Assembly (NCBI RefSeq): GCF_039871655.1
Contig: NZ_JBDPLZ010000010.1
Span: 168,809 to 232,808 of the forward strand
Direction of reading: 5' to 3'
Source: Actinocorallia sp039871655
GTDB lineage: Bacteria; Actinomycetota; Actinomycetes; Streptosporangiales; Streptosporangiaceae
Length of the DNA stretch: 64,000 nucleotides
Shown here piece by piece: positions 47,185 through 56,881 of this stretch. Made by a program: the position numbers and the translations under genes. The stretch's first letter is position 1. The number at the start of each line of letters is the position of its first letter. The notes under the pieces are model-generated. The model was not told the DNA's origin and made no database searches. It worked only from the letters and a program-made list of their open reading frames with translations.

Positions 47185-49533
47185 ATGAGCGCCGCGGAGA
47201 CGGCTCCGGCGCGCTACGCCGGCACCAGGGTGCCCCGGGTGGAGGACCCGCGGCTGCTGACCGGCCACGGAACCTATGTGGACGACGTGGTGCGGCCCGG
47301 GATGCTCCACGCGCACTTCGTGCGCAGCCCGCTGGCCCGCGCCCGGATCGAGGGCATCGACGTCACCGAGGCGCTCGCCGTCGAGGGGGTCCACGCGGTC
47401 TTCACCGCCGAGGACCTCAACCCGGGCGTGCGCGAGCAGTGGTACACCCTGGTCGGCCGCGACGTCCCGGACACGCCGCGGCCGCCGCTGGCCGAGGGCG
47501 AGGTGCGCTTCGTCGGGGACCCGGTGGCGCTGGTGGTCGCCGCCGACCGCTACATCGCCGAGGACGCCGCGGAGCTGGTCGTCGTCGACTACGAGCCGCT
47601 GCCTCCGGTCGTCGACTACGCCACGGCGCGGGAGGCCGCCGAGCTGGTGCACGCCGAATACCCCCGCAACGTCGCCGGCGAGATGGCGGGGCTTCCCGTC
47701 GAGGAGCTCGCGCCGGTCTTCGACGAGGCCGCGTTCACGGTGCGCGAGACGATCCACCAGCAGGCCTACGCGGCCGTGCCCATCGAGACGCGGGGCCTGG
47801 TGGCGGAGTGGTCGGCGTCCACCGGCGAGATGACGATCTGGGCCGCGACCCAGTCGCCGCACGAGGTGCGCCTGTTCTGCGCCCGGCTGCTCGGGCTCGA
47901 CGAACACCGGGTGCGCGTCGTGATGCGCGACACCGGCGGAGGCTTCGGCCAGAAGGTGATGCCGCAGCGCGAGGACATGTGCGTCATGCTGGCCTCGCGA
48001 AAGGTCCGCGGCCCGCTGAAGTGGATCGAGGACCGGCGGGAGAACCTGCTGTCGGCCGGGCAGGCTCGCCACGAGCACGCCGACGCCCGGATGGCCTTCG
48101 ACGCCGACGGCTCGATCCTGGCCGCCGCGATCGACTACGTGCAGGACGTGGGCGCCTACCCGATCCCGTGGCCGGTGCAGACCCTCCCCGTCGTCGGGCT
48201 GCTGTTCCCCGGCCCCTACCGGGTCCCGCAGGGGACGTTCGCCACGACGGCGGTGTTCTCCAACACCGTGGGGCGCACCGCCTACCGCGGGCCGTGGCAG
48301 TTCGAGTCGGTGGCACGCGAGGTGCTCCTGGACATCGCTGCCCGCGATATGGGGATGGACCCGGTCGAGCTGCGCCGCCGGAACCTGCTGCGGCGCGACG
48401 AGCTCCCGCTGGTGAACCCCTGCGGCATGCCCTACAGCGACATCACCCCCCTGGAGACGTTCGAGCAGGCCCTCGAGATGCTCGACTACGGGGCGTTCCG
48501 CCGGGAGCAGGAGCGGGCCCGCGCCGAGGGCCGCTTCCTGGGCGTCGGCACGTGCACCTACGTCGAGCCGACCACGGGCGTGATGCCGCTGTACGCCACC
48601 GAGGGGGCGACGATCCGGATCGAGCCCTCGGGCAAGGTCAACGTGTACGTCGCGGGCGGCTCGAGCGGCAACAGCATCGAGACCACCGTCGTCCAGCTCA
48701 CCGCCGACGCCCTCGGCGTGAACATCGAGGACGTCAACACCATCCAGGGCGACACGGCGATCACGCCGTTCGGCGGCGGCACCGGCGGCAGCCGGTCGGG
48801 GTCGATGACCGCGGGGGCCATCGCGGAGACCGCGTCGGTCCTGCGGGAGCGCATCACGGCGATCGCCGCGCACCGCCTGGGCGTGTCCGCCGAGGACGTC
48901 GAGCTGGCGGACGGGCAGGCCCGCGTCCCGGACAAGCCCGAGGCCGTCCTCTCCCTGGCGGAAGTCGCCGCGACCGCCTACTTCCAGCCCGAGAACCTGC
49001 CGCCCGGCGTGCAGCCGGGCCTGGAGGCCAGCGGCCGGTACCGGGCGCGGGCTCCGATGATCTGGGCCAACGCGACGCACCTGTGCACCTGCGAGGTGGA
49101 CGTGACCACGGGCGAGGTGAAGCTGCTGCGCCACATCGTCAGCGAGGACTGCGGCCCCATGATCAATCCCAGTGTGGTGGAGGGCCAGATCGCGGGCGGC
49201 ACCGTGCAGGGGATCGGCGGCGTGCTGTACGAGCACCTCGCCTACGACGAGGAGGGCAACCCCATCGCCACGACCTTCATGGACTACCTCCTGCCCACCT
49301 CCACCGAGGTGCCGGTCATCGAGTACGGCCACGTCGAGACCCCGGGGCCGGGCCCCGGCGGCTACAAGGGCGTCGGCGAGGGCGGCGCGATCGGGGCGCC
49401 TCCCGCGGTCGTGAACGCGGTCGCCGACGCGCTCGCGCCATTCGGCGCGAAGATCACCCGCTTGCCGGTGACGCCGGAGTCGATCGTCACACTGGTACGC
49501 CGGGCCCGGACGCGGGGGACGGTGACCGGATGA
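47185..49533 (+). CDS. Xanthine-oxidase-family molybdopterin-binding large subunit
   Basis: 782 residues. The N-terminus (GTRVPRVEDPRLLTGHGTYVDDVVRPGMLHAHFVRSP) and the core GGGFGQKVMPQREDM, FGGGTGGSRSGSM and GPGPGGYKGVGEGGAIGAPPAVVNA identify the large subunit of the CO-dehydrogenase/xanthine-oxidase family. The active-site loop reads AYRGPW at residues 366-371, not the AYRCSFR of true CO dehydrogenase, so it hydroxylates another substrate, perhaps a heterocycle or aldehyde. It is the first gene of a seven-gene operon and overlaps the FAD subunit by 4 nt. Confidence 0.93.
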   Translation: MSAAETAPARYAGTRVPRVEDPRLLTGHGTYVDDVVRPGMLHAHFVRSPLARARIEGIDVTEALAVEGVHAVFTAEDLNPGVREQWYTLVGRDVPDTPRPPLAEGEVRFVGDPVALVVAADRYIAEDAAELVVVDYEPLPPVVDYATAREAAELVHAEYPRNVAGEMAGLPVEELAPVFDEAAFTVRETIHQQAYAAVPIETRGLVAEWSASTGEMTIWAATQSPHEVRLFCARLLGLDEHRVRVVMRDTGGGFGQKVMPQREDMCVMLASRKVRGPLKWIEDRRENLLSAGQARHEHADARMAFDADGSILAAAIDYVQDVGAYPIPWPVQTLPVVGLLFPGPYRVPQGTFATTAVFSNTVGRTAYRGPWQFESVAREVLLDIAARDMGMDPVELRRRNLLRRDELPLVNPCGMPYSDITPLETFEQALEMLDYGAFRREQERARAEGRFLGVGTCTYVEPTTGVMPLYATEGATIRIEPSGKVNVYVAGGSSGNSIETTVVQLTADALGVNIEDVNTIQGDTAITPFGGGTGGSRSGSMTAGAIAETASVLRERITAIAAHRLGVSAEDVELADGQARVPDKPEAVLSLAEVAATAYFQPENLPPGVQPGLEASGRYRARAPMIWANATHLCTCEVDVTTGEVKLLRHIVSEDCGPMINPSVVEGQIAGGTVQGIGGVLYEHLAYDEEGNPIATTFMDYLLPTSTEVPVIEYGHVETPGPGPGGYKGVGEGGAIGAPPAVVNAVADALAPFGAKITRLPVTPESIVTLVRRARTRGTVTG

Positions 49534-50405
49534 AGCCCGCGCCTTTCACCTACCACGCGCCGGAGGACGCCGTCGAGGCGGTCGGCCTGCTCGCGGCACT
49601 GGGCGAGGAGGCCAAGGTCATCGCCGGAGGGCAGAGCCTGGTCCCCATGCTCGCCCTGCGGCTGGCGGTCTTCGACCATCTCGTCGACCTGCGCCGCCTG
49701 ACCGAGCTGCGCGGCGTCGAGCGGCGCGGCACGGGACTGTGGATCGGCGCCGCCACCACCCAGGCCGAGGTGCAGCGGTCCGCGGAGGTCGTTCGGAACG
49801 TCCCGCTGCTGGCCCGCGCCACCCCGCTGATCGGGCATTTCCAGATCCGCAACCGCGGCACCGTCGGCGGATCGATCGCCCACGCCGACGCCGCAGCGGA
49901 GTACCCGGCGGTGGCCCTGGCGCTCGACGCGGAACTGGAGACGGTGTCGCCGCGAGGCTGGCGGACCCTCCCCGCGGCGGGTTTCTTCACCGGCATGTGG
50001 AGCACCGCTCTGGCACCCGACGAGTTGCTGACCGGGATCACCTTCCCCGTCCGGAGACCCCGCAGCGGTTTCGCCGTGGAGGAGTTCGCCCGCAGGTCCG
50101 GCGACTTCGCCATCGCGGGCGCCGCCGTCTCCGTCGAACTCGACGCCGGGGGGCGGATCCACCGGTGCGCCATCGGCCTGTTCGGCCTCGGCCCGACGCC
50201 GCTGCGCGCCTCGTCCGCCGAAAAGGCGCTGGCCGGCCGGGGCGCCGACGAGCTCCCGCCCGGCGAGGTCGGGCGCATCGCCCTGTCGGAACCGGAGTCG
50301 GTGCCCTCGGACCTGCACGCCTCTGCCGACTACCGCAGACACGTCGGCGCCGTCATGGTGGCGCGCGCCTGGCAGCGAGCCGTCAAGGAGGCGAACGATG
50401 CCTGA
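49530..50405 (+). CDS. Mo-hydroxylase FAD-binding medium subunit
   Basis: 291 residues with both FAD motifs of the CoxM/XdhB family, AKVIAGGQSLVPMLALRLA and RNRGTVGGSIAHADAAAEYPAVALAL. It overlaps the large-subunit stop (ATGA) and the next gene by 8 nt, so all three subunits are co-translated. It carries electrons from the Fe-S subunit to FAD. Confidence 0.93.
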   Translation: MKPAPFTYHAPEDAVEAVGLLAALGEEAKVIAGGQSLVPMLALRLAVFDHLVDLRRLTELRGVERRGTGLWIGAATTQAEVQRSAEVVRNVPLLARATPLIGHFQIRNRGTVGGSIAHADAAAEYPAVALALDAELETVSPRGWRTLPAAGFFTGMWSTALAPDELLTGITFPVRRPRSGFAVEEFARRSGDFAIAGAAVSVELDAGGRIHRCAIGLFGLGPTPLRASSAEKALAGRGADELPPGEVGRIALSEPESVPSDLHASADYRRHVGAVMVARAWQRAVKEANDA

Positions 50406-50886
50406 CGTCGAAGTCCGGATGCGGGTCAACGGCATGGCGCGGCGCGCGACCGTGCCGCCCCGGCTGACCCTCGCCGACTACCTGCGCGAGCACTGCGGGC
50501 TCACCGGCACCCACCTGGGATGCGAGCACGGCGTCTGCGGCTCGTGCACGGTCCTCCTGGACGGAGAGGCCGTCCGCTCCTGCCTGATGTTCGCCGTGCA
50601 GGCGGATGGGGCGGAGATCACCACCGTCGAGGGGATCGCCTCGCCGGACGGCGGTCTCTCCCCGGTCCAGTCCGCCTTCCGCGACCACCACGGGCTGCAG
50701 TGCGGTTTCTGCACCCCGGGGCTGATCGTCTCGGTCACCGCGTTCCTGCGCGACCACCCCGACCCCACCGACGAACAGATCCGCGACGGCCTGTCCGGGA
50801 ACCTGTGCCGCTGCACCGGTTATCAGGGGATTCTCAAGGCCGTCCGGGCGGCGGCCGACGGCGCCGCCGCGGAGGAGACCGGATGA
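50398..50886 (+). CDS. Mo-hydroxylase [2Fe-2S] small subunit
   Basis: 162 residues with eight cluster Cys: GCEHGVCGSCTVLLDGEAVRSC for the plant-type cluster and LQCGFCTPG ... NLCRCTGYQ for the second, helical cluster. This is the CoxS/XdhC-type small subunit, standard length. Confidence 0.94.
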   Translation: MPDVEVRMRVNGMARRATVPPRLTLADYLREHCGLTGTHLGCEHGVCGSCTVLLDGEAVRSCLMFAVQADGAEITTVEGIASPDGGLSPVQSAFRDHHGLQCGFCTPGLIVSVTAFLRDHPDPTDEQIRDGLSGNLCRCTGYQGILKAVRAAADGAAAEETG

Positions 50887-51566
50887 AGCTCCAGAACACC
50901 CTCAGCATCCCCGTGCCCGTCCAGGAGGCGTGGAAGGTCCTGCTCGACATCGAGCGGATCGCCCCCTGCGTGCCCGGAGCGACCCTGACCTCGCACGACG
51001 GCGACCGGTTCGGCGGCAAGGTCAAGGTCAAGCTCGGGCCGATCGGGCTGACCTACAGCGGCACCGTCACCTTCCTCTCCCTCGACGAGGCGGCCAGGAC
51101 CGTGGTCATGGAGGCGGGCGGCCGGGAGACGCGCGGCGGCGGAACCGCCAAGGCGACCATCACCTGCACGCTCACCGACCACGGGGACACCACCGGCGTC
51201 CTCGTGGACACCGACCTGGCCATCACCGGCAGACCCGCGCAGTTCGGCCGCAGCACGCTGGCCGACGTCGCAGCCGGCCTCATCGACCAGTTCGCCACCA
51301 ACCTCGCCGCCGGCCTCGCCGGGCCCCCGGCGGACGGCGGCGGGGCCGCGATCGGCCACACGGCCGTCCCCGCCGTCCAACCGCCGGAACAGGAGACCCC
51401 GGACGAAAACCCCCCGCCCCCCGCCGAGCCGATCGACCTCCTTCGGTCGGCCGGAGGGGGCCTCCTCGAACGGGTCGGCCCCATCGCCGCCGCGGCGGCC
51501 CTGCTCACCCTCCTCCTCATCATCCTGAACCGCCGAAGGAACACGCAGGGCCGCAAGAACGCCTGA
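50883..51566 (+). CDS. CoxG/SRPBCC family protein with C-terminal membrane anchor
   Basis: 227 residues. Residues 1-~145 are a START/SRPBCC domain (PVQEAWKVLLDIERIAPCVPGATLTSHDGDRFGGKVKVKLGPI). A proline-rich linker follows, then a hydrophobic helix VGPIAAAAALLTLLLIIL and a basic end. CoxG proteins recruit Mo-hydroxylases to the membrane. The anchor here would hold the hydroxylase near the Mce importer. It overlaps coxS by 4 nt. Confidence 0.88.
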   Translation: MKLQNTLSIPVPVQEAWKVLLDIERIAPCVPGATLTSHDGDRFGGKVKVKLGPIGLTYSGTVTFLSLDEAARTVVMEAGGRETRGGGTAKATITCTLTDHGDTTGVLVDTDLAITGRPAQFGRSTLADVAAGLIDQFATNLAAGLAGPPADGGGAAIGHTAVPAVQPPEQETPDENPPPPAEPIDLLRSAGGGLLERVGPIAAAAALLTLLLIILNRRRNTQGRKNA

Positions 51567-51656
51567 GACCGGCAGCCCCCGGCTCCGCAGAACCACGAAT
51601 TCACCCGCGCCGCACACCCGCCGGCGCCGGCCATCGAGTCAAGAGAAGAGTCAGTG

Positions 51657-52493
51657 ATGCCCGGAAGAGTAGAAGGCAAGGTGGCTTTCATCACCGGTGC
51701 GGCACGCGGCCAAGGACGCAGCCACGCCGTACGACTGGCGGAGGAGGGCGCGGACATCATCGCGGTCGACATCTGCAAGCAGATCGACACCGTGCCCATC
51801 CCCATGTCCACCCCGGAGGACCTGGACGAGACGGTCGAGCAGGTGAAGGCGCTGGGCCGGCGCATCATCGCGACCCAGGCGGACGTGCGCGACTACGACG
51901 CGCTGAAGGCGGCCGTCGACGACGGGGTGAGCCGGCTCGGCCGACTGGACATCGTCGTGGCCAACGCCGGCCTCGCGGCCTCCGGCGACCCGGTCCAGGA
52001 CCTGGACGCCAAGCCGTGGCAGGACTCGGTCGACGTCAACCTGACCGGCGTCTGGCACACCGCCAAAGCTTCGGTCCCGCACATCATCGAGGGCGGCCGC
52101 GGCGGCTCGATCGTGCTGACCAGCTCCGTCGGGGGACTGAAGGCCCACCCGTTCATCGCCAACTACGTCGCCACCAAGCACGGCGTGGTCGGGCTGATGC
52201 GCACCATGGCGGTGGAGCTCGCGCAGCACAACATCAGGGTCAACTCCGTCCACCCCACCCAGGTGAACACGCCGATGCTGATGAACGAGATGACGTACCG
52301 CATGTTCCGGCCCGACCTGGAGAACCCCACCCAGGAGGACATGGCGCCGATCTCACAGATGATGAACATGCTGCCGGTCCCGTGGGTGGAGTCGGTGGAC
52401 GTCAGCAACGCGGTGCTCTTCCTGACGTCGGACGAGGGCCGCTACATCACCGGCGTGACGCTTCCGATCGACGCGGGGTCCCTGCTCAAGTGA
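51657..52493 (+). CDS. Mycofactocin-coupled SDR family oxidoreductase
   Basis: 278 residues. VAFITGAARGQGRSHAVRLAEEGADIIAVDIC is the mycofactocin-SDR signature and closely resembles the SDR at 40815. The active-site Ser is in LTSSVGGL and the Tyr-x3-Lys in NYVATKHGV. It sits inside the Mo-hydroxylase operon between CoxG and a P450, and likely oxidises an alcohol intermediate. Confidence 0.88.
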   Translation: MPGRVEGKVAFITGAARGQGRSHAVRLAEEGADIIAVDICKQIDTVPIPMSTPEDLDETVEQVKALGRRIIATQADVRDYDALKAAVDDGVSRLGRLDIVVANAGLAASGDPVQDLDAKPWQDSVDVNLTGVWHTAKASVPHIIEGGRGGSIVLTSSVGGLKAHPFIANYVATKHGVVGLMRTMAVELAQHNIRVNSVHPTQVNTPMLMNEMTYRMFRPDLENPTQEDMAPISQMMNMLPVPWVESVDVSNAVLFLTSDEGRYITGVTLPIDAGSLLK

Positions 52494-52557
52494 CCGGGCG
52501 GGCGCCTCACCGGCCCCCGCCCGAGTGAACGTTCTGATCATCTCTGGAGGAACACAG

Positions 52558-53751
52558 ATGGCAGCCGACGACGAGGTCTACTGGGACCCCTACGACGCCG
52601 AGTTCACGACCGATCCGTACCCGATCTACCGTCGGCTCCGGGAAGAGGCGCCGCTCTACTACAACGAGAAGTACGACTTCTACGCGGTCAGCCGTTTCGC
52701 CGACGTCGAGCGCGGCCTGCCGGACTGGAAGACGTTCCGCTCGTCCAAGGGCAACATCCTCGAGCTGATCAAGTCGGACTTCGAGATCCCGCCGGGAACC
52801 CTCATCTTCGAGGACCCGCCCACCCACGACATCCACCGCCGCCTGCTCGCCCGCGTGTTCACCCCCCGGCGGATCGGCATGCTGGAGCCGCAGGTGCGGC
52901 GCTTCTGCACCAACGCCCTCGACGCCGTCCTCGGCGAGAAGCGCTTCGACCTCATGGCCGCCGTCGGCGCCGAGATGCCGATGCGCGTGATCGGCATGCT
53001 CCTCGGCATCCCCGAGTCCGACCAGCCGGCGATCCGCGACACGACGGACGAGGTCCTGCGCACCGAGGACGGCGGGCAGATGGACTTCCGGGGAGGCGCG
53101 GTCCTCAGCAACGAGGCCTTCGGCGAGTACATCGACTGGCGCAGGAGGCACCCGTCGAACGACCTCATGACCGAGCTGCTGAACGCCGAGTTCGAGGACG
53201 AGAACGGCCGGACGCGCACCCTCACCCGCGACGAGGTCCTGACCTACGTCACGGTCGTCGCGGGCGCCGGGAACGAGACGACGGGACGGCTCATCGGCTG
53301 GATCGGATCCCTGCTCGCCCAGCATCCCGACCAGCGCCGCGAGCTCGTGGACGACCCGTCCCTGATCCCCAACGCCATCGAGGAGATCCTGCGCATGGAG
53401 CCGGCCGGCCACTCCATCGGCAGGTACGTCACCCAGGACGTGGAGTTCCACGGCGAGACCGTCCCGGCGGGCAGCGCCCTGCTCTTCAACGTGGCTTCCG
53501 CCAACCGGGACGAGCGGCGCTACCCCGACGGCGACGGCTTCGACATCCGCCGCCACATCAGCCAGCAACTGGCCTTCGGCCTGGGCGGCCACTACTGCCT
53601 GGGCGCGGCGCTGGCCCGGCTGGAGGGCAGGATCGCGATGGAGGAGATCCTGAGGCGCTTCCCGCGCTGGGAGGTGGACTGGGACGGAGCGAAGTTGGCG
53701 CAGACGTCGACGGTCCGCGGCTGGGAGACCCTCCCGCTCATCATCGGCTGA
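52558..53751 (+). CDS. Cytochrome P450
   Basis: 397 residues. The I-helix motif is AGAGNETTG, and the haem loop FGLGGHYCLGAALAR carries Cys347. The ATG at 52558 follows GGAGG. It is of CYP125/142/terpene-type length. No ferredoxin is encoded beside it; the one at 40591 could serve. It is co-transcribed with the Mo-hydroxylase genes. Confidence 0.92.
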   Translation: MAADDEVYWDPYDAEFTTDPYPIYRRLREEAPLYYNEKYDFYAVSRFADVERGLPDWKTFRSSKGNILELIKSDFEIPPGTLIFEDPPTHDIHRRLLARVFTPRRIGMLEPQVRRFCTNALDAVLGEKRFDLMAAVGAEMPMRVIGMLLGIPESDQPAIRDTTDEVLRTEDGGQMDFRGGAVLSNEAFGEYIDWRRRHPSNDLMTELLNAEFEDENGRTRTLTRDEVLTYVTVVAGAGNETTGRLIGWIGSLLAQHPDQRRELVDDPSLIPNAIEEILRMEPAGHSIGRYVTQDVEFHGETVPAGSALLFNVASANRDERRYPDGDGFDIRRHISQQLAFGLGGHYCLGAALARLEGRIAMEEILRRFPRWEVDWDGAKLAQTSTVRGWETLPLIIG

Positions 53752-53778
53752 GCCCGGAGACCGACCAGGAGCAGGCGC

Positions 53779-54858
53779 ATGCGTGAGATCGCCTCGAGGC
53801 TCGAGGCCTGGAGCCGTGCGGGTGTGCGGTACGCGCTGGCCACCGTCATCGGGGCGGTCGGCAGCGCTCCCCGACGCCCCGGCGCGGCCATGGCCGTCTC
53901 CGAGGACGGGGAGGCCGTGGGCAGCGTGTCCGGCGGATGCGTCGAAGGCGCCGTCTACGAGCTGTGCCGTGAGGTCCTGCGGACCGGCTCGGCGGTGCGG
54001 GAGAGCTTCGGCTACTCCGACGACACCGCTTTCGCGGTCGGCCTGACCTGCGGGGGCACCATCGAGGTGTTCGTCCAGCCCGCGCCGCCGGCGCAGGTGG
54101 TCGAAGCGGTCTCCGCCTCTTCCCCGGTGGCCGTGGCGCATGTCCTGGACGGCTCAGGCGCGACCTTCGTCATCCTGCCGGACGGGCACCACGGGAGCAG
54201 CGGGACGGCGGCCGTGGACACCGCCGTGGTGGCGGAGGCGAGAGCCATGCTGGACGGCGGCGCGACCGGGATCCGTTCGGTCCGCCGCCGTCCGGGCCTG
54301 GAGGTCTTCATCGCCTCCTACGCCACCAGGCCCCGGCTGCTGGTCTTCGGCGCGATCGACTACGCGGGGCCGGTGGTCCGCCTCGGCCGTTTCCTCGGCT
54401 ACCGCGTGACGGTCTGCGACGCCCGTCCGGTGTTCGCCACCCCCGCGCGGTTCCCCGACGCCGACGAGGTCGTCGTCGACTGGCCGCACCGCTACCTGGC
54501 CTCCACCGAGATCGACTCCCGCACGGCCGTCGTGATCCTCACCCATGACGCCAAGTTCGACCTGCCGCTGCTGGAGGTCGCGCTGCGGCTGCCCGTCGGC
54601 TACGTCGGCGCGATGGGCTCACGCCGCACGCACGCCGAGAGACTGGAGCGGCTGCGCGAGGCCGGCCTCACCGACGCGGAGCTGGCACGGCTCCATTCGC
54701 CGATCGGGCTCGATCTGGGAGCCCGCACCCCCGAGGAGACCGCGGTGGCGATCATCGCGGAGATCGTGGCAGGGCGCCGCGGGGGCGGAGCCCTGCCGCT
54801 CGGCCGGACCAGCGGCCCCATCCACCACGACTACGCGGCGGACGGCCGCGGAGCGTGA
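53779..54858 (+). CDS. XdhC/CoxI family Mo-cofactor maturation protein
   Basis: 359 residues. The N-terminal XdhC domain has VIGAVGSAPRRPGAAMAVSEDG and SGGCVEGAVYE; the C-terminal Rossmann-like domain has LVFGAIDYAGPVVRLGRFLGYRV, VVILTHDAKFDLPLLEVAL and VGYVGAMGSRRTHAERL. XdhC inserts sulfurated molybdenum cofactor into xanthine-oxidase-type enzymes, so it matures the hydroxylase encoded upstream. It is the last gene of the operon and meets the mce operon tail-to-tail after 31 nt, with no clear terminator. Confidence 0.92.
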   Translation: MREIASRLEAWSRAGVRYALATVIGAVGSAPRRPGAAMAVSEDGEAVGSVSGGCVEGAVYELCREVLRTGSAVRESFGYSDDTAFAVGLTCGGTIEVFVQPAPPAQVVEAVSASSPVAVAHVLDGSGATFVILPDGHHGSSGTAAVDTAVVAEARAMLDGGATGIRSVRRRPGLEVFIASYATRPRLLVFGAIDYAGPVVRLGRFLGYRVTVCDARPVFATPARFPDADEVVVDWPHRYLASTEIDSRTAVVILTHDAKFDLPLLEVALRLPVGYVGAMGSRRTHAERLERLREAGLTDAELARLHSPIGLDLGARTPEETAVAIIAEIVAGRRGGGALPLGRTSGPIHHDYAADGRGA

Positions 54859-54889
54859 GGTCCGGCCCTCGCGTCCTTCTCCTCCGCGC

Positions 54890-55564
54890 TCAGGGGGTCG
54901 GCTGCCCGGTGGGCTCCGCGGCGTCGGCGTCCCCGGTCTTCTCGACGGTGCCGTCGGGCTTGGTGAGGGTCTCGTCGTCGGCGGGGAGCGTCACCATGGA
55001 GTCGACGCGCCAGGAGCCCTTCTCCCGGACCAGCTCCAGCATCAGCTTGGTGCCCAGGACGCGGCGGGTGCCGAGGGTGCTCTTCACCTCGCTGTCCAGG
55101 ACGACGAGGGTCTTGGCGCGCTCGCCGTCGAAGTCGTCGACGTAGCTCTCGCGCACGGTGGCGGTGGCGTCCGCCCGGTACTTGGCGATGACCTCGGCCA
55201 GCCCGTCGAAGGCCGTCTCATAGGTACGGCCGAAGTCGGCGGACGTCAGGTCGTGGATGCGCGCCCGCGCGGCGGGCAGCTCGGTGTGCCGGTAGGCCAG
55301 CAGAGCCCGCGCGAACTCCGCGGACCGGGTGCGCACCTGCTGTTCGGTGCGGTCCCGGTCGGCCAGCCGGCCGGCCTCCCGCCACTGGATGCCGGCCGTC
55401 GCCACGGCGGTGAGGAAGACCAGCGCCAGCGCGGCCATGACCAGCCTCCGCGACACTCCGGCGGACGGCCACCGCCTCCGCTCCGTCTCCTTCGCGGTGT
55501 CCTCGGCCACGGTGTCCTCGGGGATCTTCTCGGTTGAGAGCTCTTCGCTGGTCCTGGTGGTCAC
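54890..55564 (-). CDS. Mce-associated membrane protein
   Basis: 224 residues: a charged cytoplasmic N-terminus, one transmembrane helix (LVMAALALVFLTAVATAGI), then an exported domain with FGRTYETAFDGLAEVIAKYR and SWRVDSMVTL typical of Mas proteins that accompany mce operons. The GTG at 55564 overlaps the MceF stop by 4 nt. It probably stabilises the Mce complex. Confidence 0.87.
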   Translation of the reverse strand: MTTRTSEELSTEKIPEDTVAEDTAKETERRRWPSAGVSRRLVMAALALVFLTAVATAGIQWREAGRLADRDRTEQQVRTRSAEFARALLAYRHTELPAARARIHDLTSADFGRTYETAFDGLAEVIAKYRADATATVRESYVDDFDGERAKTLVVLDSEVKSTLGTRRVLGTKLMLELVREKGSWRVDSMVTLPADDETLTKPDGTVEKTGDADAAEPTGQPTP

Positions 55565-56871
55565 GGTCTCCTCCTCGGGTCGGACAGGGAACGCATCCGG
55601 CGTACGGTGTGGACGGCGGTGCCGAGCAGGACCAGAGCGGCGGCCGCGATCGGCAGCCGCGGCAGCCACCGGTCCGTCGGCCCCTTCGCCCGGGGTCCGG
55701 CGGCGGGCCGGGGGGCGACGGTCCGGAAGACCTGTTCGGGGTCGGTTCCCGCGGGGCGCGCCGCCTCGTCGGGCTCCCGGGCCGGGCGGTCGGCGTCATT
55801 GACGGAGCGGTCCCGGACGGGGGCGTCGCGGCAGTGGTAGAGCGGCGGCTTTTCGGGAGCGGCCAGGGGCTCGGGGTACTCCTGCGAGTTCGGTATCGGA
55901 CCCGCGAGGGTGATGACGGCGGTGGCCCGGACGTAGGAGCCGCCTTCGGGACCAGGCACCAGGACGTCGTCGACCATCGCGGGGAACCCGTAACGGAGCT
56001 GCTTCAGGGCGTGCTGAAGGGCCTTGGAGTTCTCCGGGGTGAACACGGGCGTTCCGGGAGTGCCCGCCGCGGTGAGCACGCACCGCATGCCGGGCCGTGA
56101 CTCCTCGAGCAGCGCGTTCACCTGTTCCGTGAGGTTCGGCGCGTTGTCGAGCACGCTGTCGATCTCGTTGTCGGAATCGCTCAGCGCGGCGGTGAAGGCC
56201 GCGAGGTCGTTCATCCCGGAGGCGAGCCGCGGTCCCTTGTCGGCGAGGGTGCCCGCCAGGGTGGTCAGCTGGACCGCGAGGGCGTCGAGCACACCCGCCT
56301 CGTCGGCGACGGTCCGGGTGAGGTGGTCGAGGTCGGCGAGGGTGTCGTGCACCTGCCGGCCTCGGCCGTCGAGCCCGGTCGCCAGTTCGTGCGTCAGGGT
56401 CTTCAGATCCTCGGGGTCGACCGCGCGCAACATCCGCCCGGCGTTCTCGAACAGCCGCTGGTACTCCACCGTGTCGTCAGTGCGTGAGAGCGGGATGACG
56501 TCACCGTCCTCGAGCGGCGGCGCGGTGGCGCCCGAGTCTGGAGGCTCCAGCTCCACATAGGGCTCTCCGACCGCGGACTTGCGCAGGACCCGGGCGGTCA
56601 CGGTGCCCGGCGGGCTCAGGTCCGGGTCCACGAGCAGGGTGACCTCGACCCGGCCGGGACGCAGCCGGACCTTCTCGACGCTCCCGATCGGCACGCCCAG
56701 GTAGTCGACCTCCAGGCCGGAGCGCAGGCCGGGGGAAGAGGCGAACCGGGCCTCGATCCGGATGAACTCCTCGCCGAACCGGATCGGCAGCAGGGTCAGC
56801 GCCGCCCAGACGAACATGACGGTGGCGACGGCGGCGAAGACGGACAGGTTCAGCAGGATGCGTGGTCTCAT
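55561..56871 (-). CDS. mceF: MceF family substrate-binding protein
   Basis: 436 residues. An N-terminal membrane segment (MFVWAALTLLPI) is followed by an MlaD-type domain (GLRSGLEVDYLGVPIGSVEKVRL) and a long helical region. Unusually, the end has a second hydrophobic helix (LPIAAAALVLLGTAVHTV) and an Arg-rich tail. It is the sixth Mce subunit, contributing to the lipid-transport tunnel between membrane and cell envelope. Confidence 0.9.
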   Translation of the reverse strand: MRPRILLNLSVFAAVATVMFVWAALTLLPIRFGEEFIRIEARFASSPGLRSGLEVDYLGVPIGSVEKVRLRPGRVEVTLLVDPDLSPPGTVTARVLRKSAVGEPYVELEPPDSGATAPPLEDGDVIPLSRTDDTVEYQRLFENAGRMLRAVDPEDLKTLTHELATGLDGRGRQVHDTLADLDHLTRTVADEAGVLDALAVQLTTLAGTLADKGPRLASGMNDLAAFTAALSDSDNEIDSVLDNAPNLTEQVNALLEESRPGMRCVLTAAGTPGTPVFTPENSKALQHALKQLRYGFPAMVDDVLVPGPEGGSYVRATAVITLAGPIPNSQEYPEPLAAPEKPPLYHCRDAPVRDRSVNDADRPAREPDEAARPAGTDPEQVFRTVAPRPAAGPRAKGPTDRWLPRLPIAAAALVLLGTAVHTVRRMRSLSDPRRRP

Positions 56872-56881
56872 CGCGTTCCCC

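Noticed and set aside
46681..49332. Minus-strand 883-codon frame
   Set aside because: Antisense to the molybdenum hydroxylase large subunit and its promoter region; composition is typical of shadow frames.
47185..50886. Aerobic CO dehydrogenase (coxLMS)
   Set aside because: Subunit families fit, but the active-site loop is AYRGPW and lacks the Cys needed for CO oxidation.
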